A DNA stretch of 27,865 nucleotides from assembly GCA_001871435.1 (NCBI GenBank), contig MNVC01000026.1, positions 1 to 27,865 of the forward strand, given 5' to 3'. The notes beneath the pieces are model-generated. The model saw only the letters and a list, made by a program, of their open reading frames with translations. It ran no database searches and was not told the DNA's origin. How positions within the stretch are numbered: the stretch's first letter is position 1; every line of letters starts with the position of its first letter. Shown piece by piece: positions 1-5,835 of the stretch. A program made the position numbers and the translations under genes. The DNA is from Candidatus Magasanikbacteria bacterium CG1_02_32_51. GTDB lineage: Bacteria > Patescibacteriota > Patescibacteriia > Magasanikbacterales > UBA922.

Positions 1-190
1 ATCTCTTATTAACGCTTTTATGGATACTGTAATCATTTAATCTAGCCCTGTGTATTATTTTGTACACTGTAGGAGCAGAAATTGAATACTTACGTTTTAA
101 GTCACAAACCCTTGTATGTTCCACATAGTAAAGTTTTACTAACTCCTTTCTTTGTAAAGGAGTTATCCTAGTTCTTTTGTGAATAACCAT
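1..190 (-). CDS. IS481-type transposase, N-terminal fragment (runs off the left edge)
   Basis: A minus-strand frame opens with ATG at 190-188 and continues without a stop for 63 codons to the window edge. It begins MVIHKRTRITPLQRKE and contains a helix-turn-helix segment (KYSISAPTVYKIIHRAR, residues 34-50) followed by DYSIHKSVNKR. This is how IS481-family DDE transposases/integrases start: an N-terminal HTH that binds the element ends. The catalytic DDE core would lie outside the window, so intactness cannot be judged. The family call rests on recalled similarity of the N-terminus. No clear Shine-Dalgarno is seen; a hairpin (211-241) lies just upstream. Confidence 0.7.
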   Translation of the reverse strand, partial: MVIHKRTRITPLQRKELVKLYYVEHTRVCDLKRKYSISAPTVYKIIHRARLNDYSIHKSVNKR

Positions 191-210
191 ATTTTATTGC
201 TTACTTACTC

Positions 211-241
211 TTGAGTTAAACTATTCATTAGTTTATCTCAA
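211..241. repeat. Hairpin upstream of the IS481 transposase, probably inside the element end
   Basis: TTGAG-T-TAAACTA (211-223) pairs with TAGTTTA-T-CTCAA (229-241): 13-nt arms, one mismatch and a 5-nt loop. Read on the minus strand it precedes the transposase start. Just beyond it, at 253, the minus-strand sequence TGTTTACACTTTTGAGA begins, which could be the outer tip of the insertion sequence because IS481 ends usually start with TG. The other end is not in the window, so the boundary is unproven. Confidence 0.45.
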
Positions 242-322
242 AAGTGTAAACAACGCTATTATATCTTACAATTTAGGATATTAATAAATTATCATTTTTT
301 TATAATAAAAAAATATTTTTAA

Positions 323-352
323 TCCGCCCAAGGAGGATCCGCCTTGGGCGGA
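323..352. repeat. Dispersed TCCGCC...GGCGGA palindromic element, copy 1
   Basis: TCCGCCCAAGG (323-333) is perfectly repeated in inverted form as CCTTGGGCGGA (342-352), around a GGATCC core. Related copies occur at 2500-2539 and 18622-18636, each in intergenic DNA. Immediately right (about 355-401) is a second GC-rich segment with the string CTTCGGCAAGCTCAGGACAG, resembling REP-like repeats seen in many environmental genomes. No reading frame is supported in 191-656; the spacer holds hairpins only. Confidence 0.7.
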
Positions 353-461
353 CTAGCCTCCTCCTTCGGCAAGCTCAGGACAGGCTCTACTAGGGGAGGA
401 AATCAATAAGATAGTTTACTTTTTAAAATAGTAACAAAAGAAACAAAAGTACAAACTATTG

Positions 462-502
462 TATACAAACATACCATATTTAGGTATTTTTTTGTTTGTA
501 TA
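462..502. repeat. Bulged hairpin in the recombinase-side spacer
   Basis: TATACAAACATACC (462-475) pairs with GGTAT (483-487) and GTTTGTATA (494-502), leaving a T-rich bulge at 488-493 and a 7-nt loop. A smaller palindrome TTGTATACAA (459-468) overlaps the left arm. It lies immediately before the first of two related 27-bp sequences (506-532). Confidence 0.5.
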
Positions 503-505
503 ATA

Positions 506-662
506 GTATGTTTCATATAAAATAAACAATAGTTATCTTCTACAAACAAAGCAACAACCTATTTGGTATAATTGGTTCATAGTAGAAAACAGTTTTTTTG
601 GTTATTTATTTCTTATTTATTTTGTTTTGAGTGTTGTTTGTTTCATATGAAACAAATTATAG
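506..662. repeat. Two related 27-bp direct repeats beside the recombinase gene (possible recombination sites)
   Basis: The sequences at 506-532 and 636-662 match at 22 of 27 positions by my alignment, in direct orientation and 130 bp apart. The right copy contains the perfect palindrome TTTGTTTCATATGAAACAAA (637-656), which abuts the recombinase stop codon at 657-659. Tyrosine recombinases act on sites made of short inverted arms around a central spacer, and these copies have that shape (arms around CATATG). The role is inferred from position and symmetry only. Confidence 0.4.
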
Positions 663-1475
663 TGGACTTTTTATATTAGTTATTTCTGTAGTTACATTTT
701 TTTGATAAAGTTTGGTAGTACGAATATTTTTGTGGCCTAATAATTTTTGGATGTGGTGGATAGCTATGCCATTCTCCAAGAGATGCTTGATAAAACTGTA
801 TCTTAAAGATTGAAAAGTAGCTGATTTGGTTATTTTTGCTCTAGCTAAAGCACTACTAAAAGCTGATTGTATGGCTCTATCAGACAATTGGTGTCCTGTG
901 TGATTTGTAAATAACAGATCTGTTGGTTTTTTATTATTTATAAATGATTGCAATTCTCTCTTTATTTTTTCTGCTATAATCGTTTCTCGTACTTTTTTAC
1001 CTTGTTTATTACGAACTTGAATTGTTAAATTTTCCAAGTTTAAGTCTTTTATTTTTAGATTTTTTATTTCATCTAGTCTTAGTCCTGATCCATAAGCTAA
1101 CAATATTATGAGCAGATGTTTAGAATTGTGTGTACAAACAATGATTTTTTTGATTTGGTTTGAAGTTAATATAGAAGGTTTTTTTATAGATAATTTTTGA
1201 TATTTGTTGTTTGTCTTGTTTGTTTGGTTTTTTATTTTGATATAAAAAAAGTTTAAAGCATTTAGTATTAGATTATAGGTTTGAGGAGAATTTTTATTTT
1301 GCTTTTGTGATTTTAAAAAAACTTGGATAGTATTTGGCTCTGGATTTATTTTTTGACTATTTAAAAAATTTAAATACTTTTTTATATAAAAAAGATAAGA
1401 AGTAATAGTATTTTGACTATATTTATTTGTTGTCATTTCTTTTTTTGTTTTTTGTAAAATACTATTTATTTTCAT
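657..1475 (-). CDS. Tyrosine recombinase/integrase (XerC/D-like) with an atypical active site
   Basis: A 272-residue site-specific recombinase. Residues 13-90 match the SAM-like core-binding domain (YSQNTITSYLFYIKKYLNFL) and 100-272 the catalytic domain. The active-site Arg I is R133 in LAYGSGLRLDEI, Arg II is R225 in QSLRYSF, the LGH histidine is H248 and the nucleophile is Y257 in TTKLYQKN. The normal HxxR histidine is replaced by Q222, and the usual LRH is LRY. The C-terminal tail NIKSPL recalls the RSPLD tail of integron integrases, but the large integron-specific insertion is absent. No partner gene is adjacent; related direct repeats lie downstream. Cellular dif recombination, element mobility or a degenerate copy are all possible. 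Confidence 0.85.
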   Translation of the reverse strand: MKINSILQKTKKEMTTNKYSQNTITSYLFYIKKYLNFLNSQKINPEPNTIQVFLKSQKQNKNSPQTYNLILNALNFFYIKIKNQTNKTNNKYQKLSIKKPSILTSNQIKKIIVCTHNSKHLLIILLAYGSGLRLDEIKNLKIKDLNLENLTIQVRNKQGKKVRETIIAEKIKRELQSFINNKKPTDLLFTNHTGHQLSDRAIQSAFSSALARAKITKSATFQSLRYSFIKHLLENGIAIHHIQKLLGHKNIRTTKLYQKNVTTEITNIKSPL

Positions 1476-1538
1476 AAAATTTGTATATTTAAAAACATAA
1501 ATAGTATAACATAAGTTCGTATAATATACAATATTTTG

Positions 1539-1554
1539 TTATTATTAATAATAA
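1539..1554. repeat. Perfect 16-bp AT palindrome upstream of the recombinase and hydrolase
   Basis: TTATTATTAATAATAA is self-complementary and lies in the divergent spacer between the recombinase (start 1475, minus) and the hydrolase (start 1674, plus). It could be an operator or simply AT-rich background; nothing else recognisable lies in 1476-1673. Confidence 0.35.
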
Positions 1555-1673
1555 AATAGAATAAGAATAAGCTTCAAGTATTTGTTTTTTGAAAAATATC
1601 TTTGATAAAGTGTCTTAGTAGTGTATAATCTATTAGTACTTTTATTCTAATGAATTGAAAAACAAAATTATTT

Positions 1674-2501
1674 ATGCAAAAACAAATAAAATCGTTTGAT
1701 GGTACAAAAATAAATTATGATTTGGCAAAAGTAAAAAATAATAATAAATATTTGGTATTTTTACATGGAGCTGGTGGTGATTTGACAGCTTGGAATAAAG
1801 AAAGGTCAGCAATGCACAAAAAAGGTTATTCTACTTTAGCAATAGATTTGAGAGGTCATGGAAAATCTAGTAGGCCAAACTTGCCAGAAGATTATGATTT
1901 GGAAAATTTTGCCAAAGATGTCTTTGAAGTTATCAAACAGGAAAAAATTAGTGAATTTGTTTTGGTTGGTCATTGTTTTGGGGGTATGATTGCTATGATG
2001 TTTCATAAATTTTTTCCAAAACTTGCTCAAGCCTATATTTTGATTGATACTGCTTATAAAGCACCAAAAAAATTACACTGGTTGTTTCATAAAAATTTAC
2101 TTTTTGTACATTTTCTCAATTATATTTTGAAATATAAAAAAGACAAAACTACTGATTTTGTTCATAATGATTTTGCTAAGTTTGAGGGCACAGGTGATTG
2201 GAATATAAAAAGAATTTTGGCAGATATTATCCATACCTCTTTCAAATCTTGGATTTTTACTTATCAAAATATTTCTAAGTTTGATGCCATAGCGACCATG
2301 AAAAATATCAAACAAAGAGTGCTAATTATAGAGGGTGAAAAAGATACAATTTTCAATGTTTTGAAAGCTAAGAAAATACATAGTTTGATAAAAAAATCAG
2401 AGTTGAATATTATACCTAATGCTAACCATATTATAGTACTGAATAATCCTAAGGAAGTGGAAAATGAAATGTTTAAGTTTTTGCAGTCTTTGAATTTTTA
2501 A
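1674..2501 (+). CDS. Alpha/beta-fold hydrolase with Cys nucleophile
   Basis: A 275-residue single-domain alpha/beta hydrolase. The oxyanion-hole motif FLHGAGG is at 29-35, the strand-4 region AIDLRGHGKSS at 57-66, the nucleophile elbow GHCFGG at 99-104, the acid D224 in EGEKDT and the histidine H252 in NANHIIV. The elbow carries Cys101 where most relatives have Ser (GxSxG); the codon is TGT in GGTCATTGTTTTGGG. Cys nucleophiles are known in dienelactone-hydrolase relatives, so activity is likely but the substrate is unknown. No signal peptide is seen, so it is probably cytosolic. It stands alone; a palindromic repeat follows its stop codon directly. Confidence 0.85.
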   Translation: MQKQIKSFDGTKINYDLAKVKNNNKYLVFLHGAGGDLTAWNKERSAMHKKGYSTLAIDLRGHGKSSRPNLPEDYDLENFAKDVFEVIKQEKISEFVLVGHCFGGMIAMMFHKFFPKLAQAYILIDTAYKAPKKLHWLFHKNLLFVHFLNYILKYKKDKTTDFVHNDFAKFEGTGDWNIKRILADIIHTSFKSWIFTYQNISKFDAIATMKNIKQRVLIIEGEKDTIFNVLKAKKIHSLIKKSELNIIPNANHIIVLNNPKEVENEMFKFLQSLNF

Positions 2502-2539
2502 TCCGTCTTGCCGTGCACGCCTTGGGCTGTGGGCGGATT
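2500..2539. repeat. Dispersed AATCCG...CGGATT element, copy 2 (degenerate)
   Basis: AATCCG (2500-2505) and CGGATT (2534-2539) close an imperfect hairpin containing CCTTGGGC, as in copies 1 and 3. It overlaps the last base of the hydrolase stop codon and has no T-run, so it is more a dispersed repeat than a terminator. Confidence 0.5.
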
Positions 2540-2561
2540 AATATACTAATAATATTTGTGT

Positions 2562-3041
2562 ATGAAAATAGATTTCAAAAAACTTATCATTTCAGTTGTA
2601 GTTTGTCAGCTGGCTGGTGTTGTTGGTTCTGTCTTTACTTTTAGTTCTATAAGTAATTGGTATGTTTATTTGAATAAACCATCTTTCAATCCGCCAAACT
2701 GGATTTTTGGCCCAGTCTGGACAGTATTATTTTTGCTCATGGGAATTTCTTTGTATATTATTTGGAATAATAAAGCTATATTGCAAAAAAATAAAAAAAG
2801 AGAAGCCATAAATATATTTGTATTTCAACTTTTTCTCAATGTGTTGTGGACACTTTTATTTTTTGGTCTAAAGAGTCCGGCGTTAGCTTTTTTTGAAATT
2901 ACTGTTTTGTGGATGACTATATTTATTACTATTTTTAAGTTCAAGAAATTTTCTAGTCGTGCTGCGTGGTTGTTAATACCTTATTTGTTTTGGGTCACCT
3001 TTGCCAGTATTTTGAATTTTGCGCTTTGGGCACTCAATTGA
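2562..3041 (+). CDS. tspO: TspO/MBR-family membrane protein
   Basis: About 159 residues with five hydrophobic segments, the size and topology of the TspO (translocator protein/benzodiazepine receptor) family. The hallmark loop and second helix are present: W-Y-x-LNKPSFNPPNWIFGPVW around 28-48, then the Trp-rich helices, and a C-terminus ILNFALWALN close to the family consensus. TspO proteins bind porphyrins and related ligands in the membrane and act in stress or photo-oxidative responses in other bacteria; the role here is unknown because no haem or porphyrin genes are in view. ATG 2562 is chosen over the TTG at 2556 because it starts the conserved N-terminal helix directly. Confidence 0.9.
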   Translation: MKIDFKKLIISVVVCQLAGVVGSVFTFSSISNWYVYLNKPSFNPPNWIFGPVWTVLFLLMGISLYIIWNNKAILQKNKKREAINIFVFQLFLNVLWTLLFFGLKSPALAFFEITVLWMTIFITIFKFKKFSSRAAWLLIPYLFWVTFASILNFALWALN

Positions 3042-3047
3042 TTGGTT

Positions 3048-3076
3048 TTGACAAAAATATATATTATTGTTAGTAT
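3048..3076 (+). promoter_or_regulatory. Sigma70-type promoter of tRNA-Ala
   Basis: TTGACA (3048-3053), a 17-bp spacer and TAGTAT (3071-3076) lie 27 bp upstream of the tRNA. The -35 is perfect and the -10 matches four of six positions. Confidence 0.65.
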
Positions 3077-3102
3077 ATTTTTACTTTTTTAAGAATTTAT
3101 TT

Positions 3103-3176
3103 GGGCCTTTAGCTCAGCTGGCTAGAGCGCTTCCATGGCATGGAAGAGGTCACGAGTTCGAATCTCGTAAGGTCCA
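3103..3176 (+). tRNA. tRNA-Ala (anticodon GGC)
   Basis: Acceptor arm GGGCCTT pairs with AAGGTCC (one G-U). The D-arm AGCTCAGCTGGCTAGAGC is canonical. The anticodon stem CTTCC/GGAAG encloses loop ATGGCAT, giving anticodon GGC (Ala, codons GCC/GCU). The T-arm contains GTTCGAATC. The discriminator is A3176; CCA is not encoded. The defence island starts just downstream, which makes this tRNA a plausible integration target, although I found no repeat of its 3' end after the island. Confidence 0.95.
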
Positions 3177-3194
3177 CAAAACCTCGGCTACTTT

Positions 3195-3272
3195 CGGATT
3201 TCGCAAGCGGAGAAGGATGGTTTGGGGAGGAATCCTCCGCTTGCTTCATCCGTTTTCTTTTGGCGAAATTCG
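3195..3272. repeat. Branched inverted repeat between tRNA-Ala and the defence operon
   Basis: Two nested pairings are visible: CGGATTTCGC (3195-3204) with GCGAAATTCG (3263-3272, one G-U), and GCAAGCGGAG (3203-3212) with CTCCGCTTGC (3235-3244, perfect). A competing GGAGGA/TCCTCC hairpin sits at 3226-3238. The segment is much more GC-rich than its surroundings. It could be a dispersed element or an integration scar, and it may also help end tRNA transcription. Confidence 0.5.
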
Positions 3273-3289
3273 GGGCGGACATCACCCTA

Positions 3290-3323
3290 TTACATTATAC
3301 TATAATATTGGTGTATAATGTAA
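3290..3323 (+). promoter_or_regulatory. Inverted-repeat operator candidate overlapping the XRE-gene promoter
   Basis: TTACATTATAC (3290-3300) and GTATAATGTAA (3313-3323) form a perfect 11-bp inverted repeat separated by 12 bp. Two TATAAT boxes, 3301-3306 and 3314-3319, lie inside it, so a protein bound here would cover the promoter. The downstream gene starts at 3340-3346. Arms of about one helical turn fit a dimeric XRE/C-protein autoregulator, as in controller-type restriction-modification systems. The binding protein is inferred, not shown. Confidence 0.6.
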
Positions 3324-3345
3324 CTGTTAATGCTATATTGTGGAT

Positions 3346-3552
3346 ATGAAAAGTGAATCTGCGAAATTAGGTAAGAACCTAAAGCGTATCCGAACAGAGA
3401 AAGGCATAACACAAGGCGATATTGTTCGAAAACTCGGCGTTAGCCGAAGTTTTATAAGCAATATTGAAAATGGGAAGACAAATCCTACGCTTTCAATCAT
3501 TACCAATATTGCTAAAGCTCTTGGAGTTTCAAGCGATGAACTTTTGAAATAA
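3346..3552 (+). CDS. XRE-family (Cro/C1-type) HTH regulator, likely restriction-modification controller
   Basis: A 68-residue protein (70 if the GTG at 3340 is used) consisting almost entirely of one HTH domain: LGKNLKRIRTEKGITQGDIV...LGVSRSFISNIENGKTNPT...ALGVSSDELLK. The size and single-domain layout match C (controller) proteins of type II restriction-modification systems, which time restriction relative to methylation by binding their own promoter. A matching palindrome lies immediately upstream. The next gene begins 4 bp after its stop, so it heads the operon. Neither candidate start has a Shine-Dalgarno; ATG was chosen as the more usual codon. Confidence 0.85.
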   Translation: MKSESAKLGKNLKRIRTEKGITQGDIVRKLGVSRSFISNIENGKTNPTLSIITNIAKALGVSSDELLK

Positions 3553-3556
3553 TTTT

Positions 3557-4150
3557 ATGAATCAAATTGTCTATATTTTAAAAAATGAATCAATGCCAGA
3601 GTATGTAAAAATTGGTTTTACTCATGGCGATGTTAAGGAACGAATCAAGCAATTAGATCGGACGGGCACACCTCTTCCTTTTGAGGTTTATTATGCCGCG
3701 ACGGTAGAAGACGCAGAAAGAGAAGAAAAATGGCTACATTCTATATTTGCAGATCGCCGAGCAAGAGACAGCCGTGAATTTTTTAAAATGAATCCAGAAT
3801 ATGTCACACTCGCATTGAAACGGGTAGAGATTATAGAGACCAAGATTGATAGCGGGTTAACTCCAGAACAGAAAAAGGAAGTTGATGAGGTTAAAGAAAG
3901 ACGCTCAAGATTTCATTTTGTACAGTACGGAATTCCTGTTGGATCAAAACTCACTTTCACAAGAGATTCAAATATTGTTGCCGAAGTGGTAGAAAACGAC
4001 AAAATAAAAATTAACGATAAAGTGAATAGTTTATCTAGTTTTGCTATGGAATTGTTGGGGTATGAAAGGCGTCCACAAGGAACCTTATATTTTGAATTTG
4101 AGGATGAAATACTTGATGACAGGCGAAGAAGGATTGATGGTGATGAATAA
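3557..4150 (+). CDS. GIY-YIG (T5orf172-type) nuclease with RAMA/DUF4357-like C-terminus
   Basis: A 197-residue protein. Residues 3-76 match the T5orf172 branch of GIY-YIG nucleases: YIL (6-8), YVKIGFT (16-22), R29 after the first helix, the E54/E56/E57...LH segment and REFF (73-76). Residues about 118-165 (FVQYGIPVGSKLTFTRDSN to SLSSFAMELLG) resemble the RAMA/DUF4357 module found in restriction and methylase proteins, proposed to sense modified DNA. The C-terminus is charged (EDEILDDRRRR). It sits between the controller and the Dam-type methylase and overlaps the latter by 8 bp. A second nuclease or modification-sensing partner of the restriction system is likely; its cut specificity cannot be read from the sequence. 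Confidence 0.75.
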   Translation: MNQIVYILKNESMPEYVKIGFTHGDVKERIKQLDRTGTPLPFEVYYAATVEDAEREEKWLHSIFADRRARDSREFFKMNPEYVTLALKRVEIIETKIDSGLTPEQKKEVDEVKERRSRFHFVQYGIPVGSKLTFTRDSNIVAEVVENDKIKINDKVNSLSSFAMELLGYERRPQGTLYFEFEDEILDDRRRRIDGDE

Positions 4151-5114
4151 AAATTATATGACAAAAGACCAAGCAATTTTAGAAATTAAGAAAACTTTTA
4201 ACATAAATTCAATTTATGCTCATAGAGTTTTTTCGCTTGCAGACAAGAAAAATCTTTTAGAAGACTCCTTTCGTATTATTTCAGAAAAACCAAAACCTTT
4301 TGTTAAGTGGGTTGGCGGAAAAAGACAGCTCCTCGCACAGTTTCGTTTAATGAATCTTTATCCACCAGAGAAATTTGATCCAAAAAGCGGAAAGTATTTT
4401 GAACCATTTGTTGGTGGAGGTGCGGTGTTCTTTGATCTACTTCCTGAAACAGCATATCTTTCTGATTTAAATAATGAACTGGTCGTTACGTATAATGTAA
4501 TTAAGAATGATGTAGAAAATTTAATAAAATCACTTAAAAAACATAAATTAGACAAGGAATATTTTCTAAAAATAAGAGCACAAAATCCAGAAAAACTCTC
4601 TGATTTAAATACAGCTTCTCGTTTTATTTATCTGAATAGAACTTGTTTCAATGGTATGTATCGTGTGAACAGTAAGGGCGGGTTTAATGTTCCGTTTGGT
4701 AAATATACAAACCCGCTTATTTGCGATGAAAATAATCTTAGAAAAGCATCAAAAACATTGAAAAATGTTGAGATTAAAAAACAGGATTATAAAGAGGTGC
4801 TTAAAAAAGCAAAAAAGGGAGATTTTGTTTATTTTGATCCGCCGTATTATCCAGTAAGCAAAACTGCTTCATTTACTTCGTACACGAGTGAGGCATTTTT
4901 AGATAAAGAACAAATCGAGTTGAGAGATACATTTGTAGAACTACACAAAAGAGGTTGCTTTGTTATGCTTTCAAATTCAGATACTCCATTTATAAACAAA
5001 ATTTATTCCGAGATTAAAGGTGTCCGTATTACAAAAGTACAAGCGGGTCGTGCCATTAACTCCGACGCTTCTAAAAGAGGAAAAATTACAGAAGTATTGG
5101 TAATTAATTACTAA
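4143..5114 (+). CDS. Dam-family DNA adenine methylase (predicted GATC)
   Basis: A 323-residue alpha-class N6-adenine methyltransferase. The SAM-binding motifs FVKWVGGKRQL (53-63) and FEPFVGGGA (87-95) precede the target-recognition region with NRTCFNG (165-171), and the catalytic FDPPYYP is at 231-237. This order and spacing match Dam/M.DpnIIA enzymes, most of which methylate GATC. About 50 extra residues precede the first motif. ATG 4143 is preferred because AAGGA lies 9 bp upstream; ATG 4137 is too close to it, and an upstream in-frame ATG at 4041 would overlap the nuclease gene deeply. The MutH-type endonuclease 10 bp downstream predicts the same recognition sequence. Confidence 0.92.
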   Translation: MNKNYMTKDQAILEIKKTFNINSIYAHRVFSLADKKNLLEDSFRIISEKPKPFVKWVGGKRQLLAQFRLMNLYPPEKFDPKSGKYFEPFVGGGAVFFDLLPETAYLSDLNNELVVTYNVIKNDVENLIKSLKKHKLDKEYFLKIRAQNPEKLSDLNTASRFIYLNRTCFNGMYRVNSKGGFNVPFGKYTNPLICDENNLRKASKTLKNVEIKKQDYKEVLKKAKKGDFVYFDPPYYPVSKTASFTSYTSEAFLDKEQIELRDTFVELHKRGCFVMLSNSDTPFINKIYSEIKGVRITKVQAGRAINSDASKRGKITEVLVINY

Positions 5115-5124
5115 AATATATTTT

Positions 5125-5835
5125 ATGTTATCAAGCAAAAAACTAAAAGCACTTCAGAAATATATTGATATTATTGAATCCAATAAAGGAAAAACTATCG
5201 GTAGTATTTATAAAAGTATTATTGGTGAAAATCATTCTCACTATAAGAAAGGGGCTTCTGGGTTGATTGTTGAAAATCTTCTTGGCTTAAAAAATAATGG
5301 CTCACCTCTCGCTGATCTGCAGGATCTCAATGTTGAAATTAAGGTGTTACCATTACAACTACATAATCTTAAGGTTAAAGAACCTACACAGATAAAAATG
5401 ATTAATTTTTTGGAGGTTGCTAAAGAAACTTGGGAAACAGCAAAAATAAGATCTAAGATTGAAACAATTTTTTGGATTGTGTATGGAGTACCAAGAGATA
5501 TTAGTACAAAGAAAAATGAATCTCAAGATAAATATATTTTATTGGATTGGTTTATTGATGCTCCAAATAATGATAAGCAAAAAATATTTAAAGCAGATTG
5601 GGAATTAATCCAATCATATATTATTGAGGGAAAAGGAGATAGCCTATCCTGTTCAATGGGGAAGTATATTGAACCAAAGACAAAAGGAAAAAATAATAAA
5701 GACTTAACTAATGCTCCAGACGGAAGGGGTGGTTTAACCAAAGTACGGAGAAGGGCCTTTTATTTCAAGAAAAATTATACAAATAATAATGTCGTATCTG
5801 AAATAGACTTAACTATCCTAAAGAATGAAAAATGA
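5125..5835 (+). CDS. MutH/Sau3AI-family restriction endonuclease (predicted GATC)
   Basis: A 236-residue protein closely following the MutH fold. KGASGLIVE supplies E50, SPLADL supplies D64 and NVEIKVLP supplies E71 and K73. The E-14-D-7-E-2-K spacing equals that of E. coli MutH (E56, D70, E77, K79). Later MutH-like blocks are also present: TWETAKIRSKIETIFWI, DWELIQSYI and RRRAFYFKKNYTNN. MutH nicks and Sau3AI cuts at unmethylated GATC, which fits the adjacent Dam-type methylase. Unlike the two-domain Sau3AI, this is single-domain, so it would need to dimerise or nick. No MutS or MutL gene is in view, favouring restriction over mismatch repair. It overlaps the next gene by 11 bp. Confidence 0.9.
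   Translation: MLSSKKLKALQKYIDIIESNKGKTIGSIYKSIIGENHSHYKKGASGLIVENLLGLKNNGSPLADLQDLNVEIKVLPLQLHNLKVKEPTQIKMINFLEVAKETWETAKIRSKIETIFWIVYGVPRDISTKKNESQDKYILLDWFIDAPNNDKQKIFKADWELIQSYIIEGKGDSLSCSMGKYIEPKTKGKNNKDLTNAPDGRGGLTKVRRRAFYFKKNYTNNNVVSEIDLTILKNEK

Noticed and set aside
3067..3349. Two open frames overlapping tRNA-Ala and the hairpin
   Set aside because: They translate the tRNA and the inverted repeat; no start signal or domain supports them.
4041..4142. Upstream extension of the Dam-type methylase
   Set aside because: It would overlap the GIY-YIG gene by more than 100 bp; AAGGA with 9-bp spacing supports ATG 4143.
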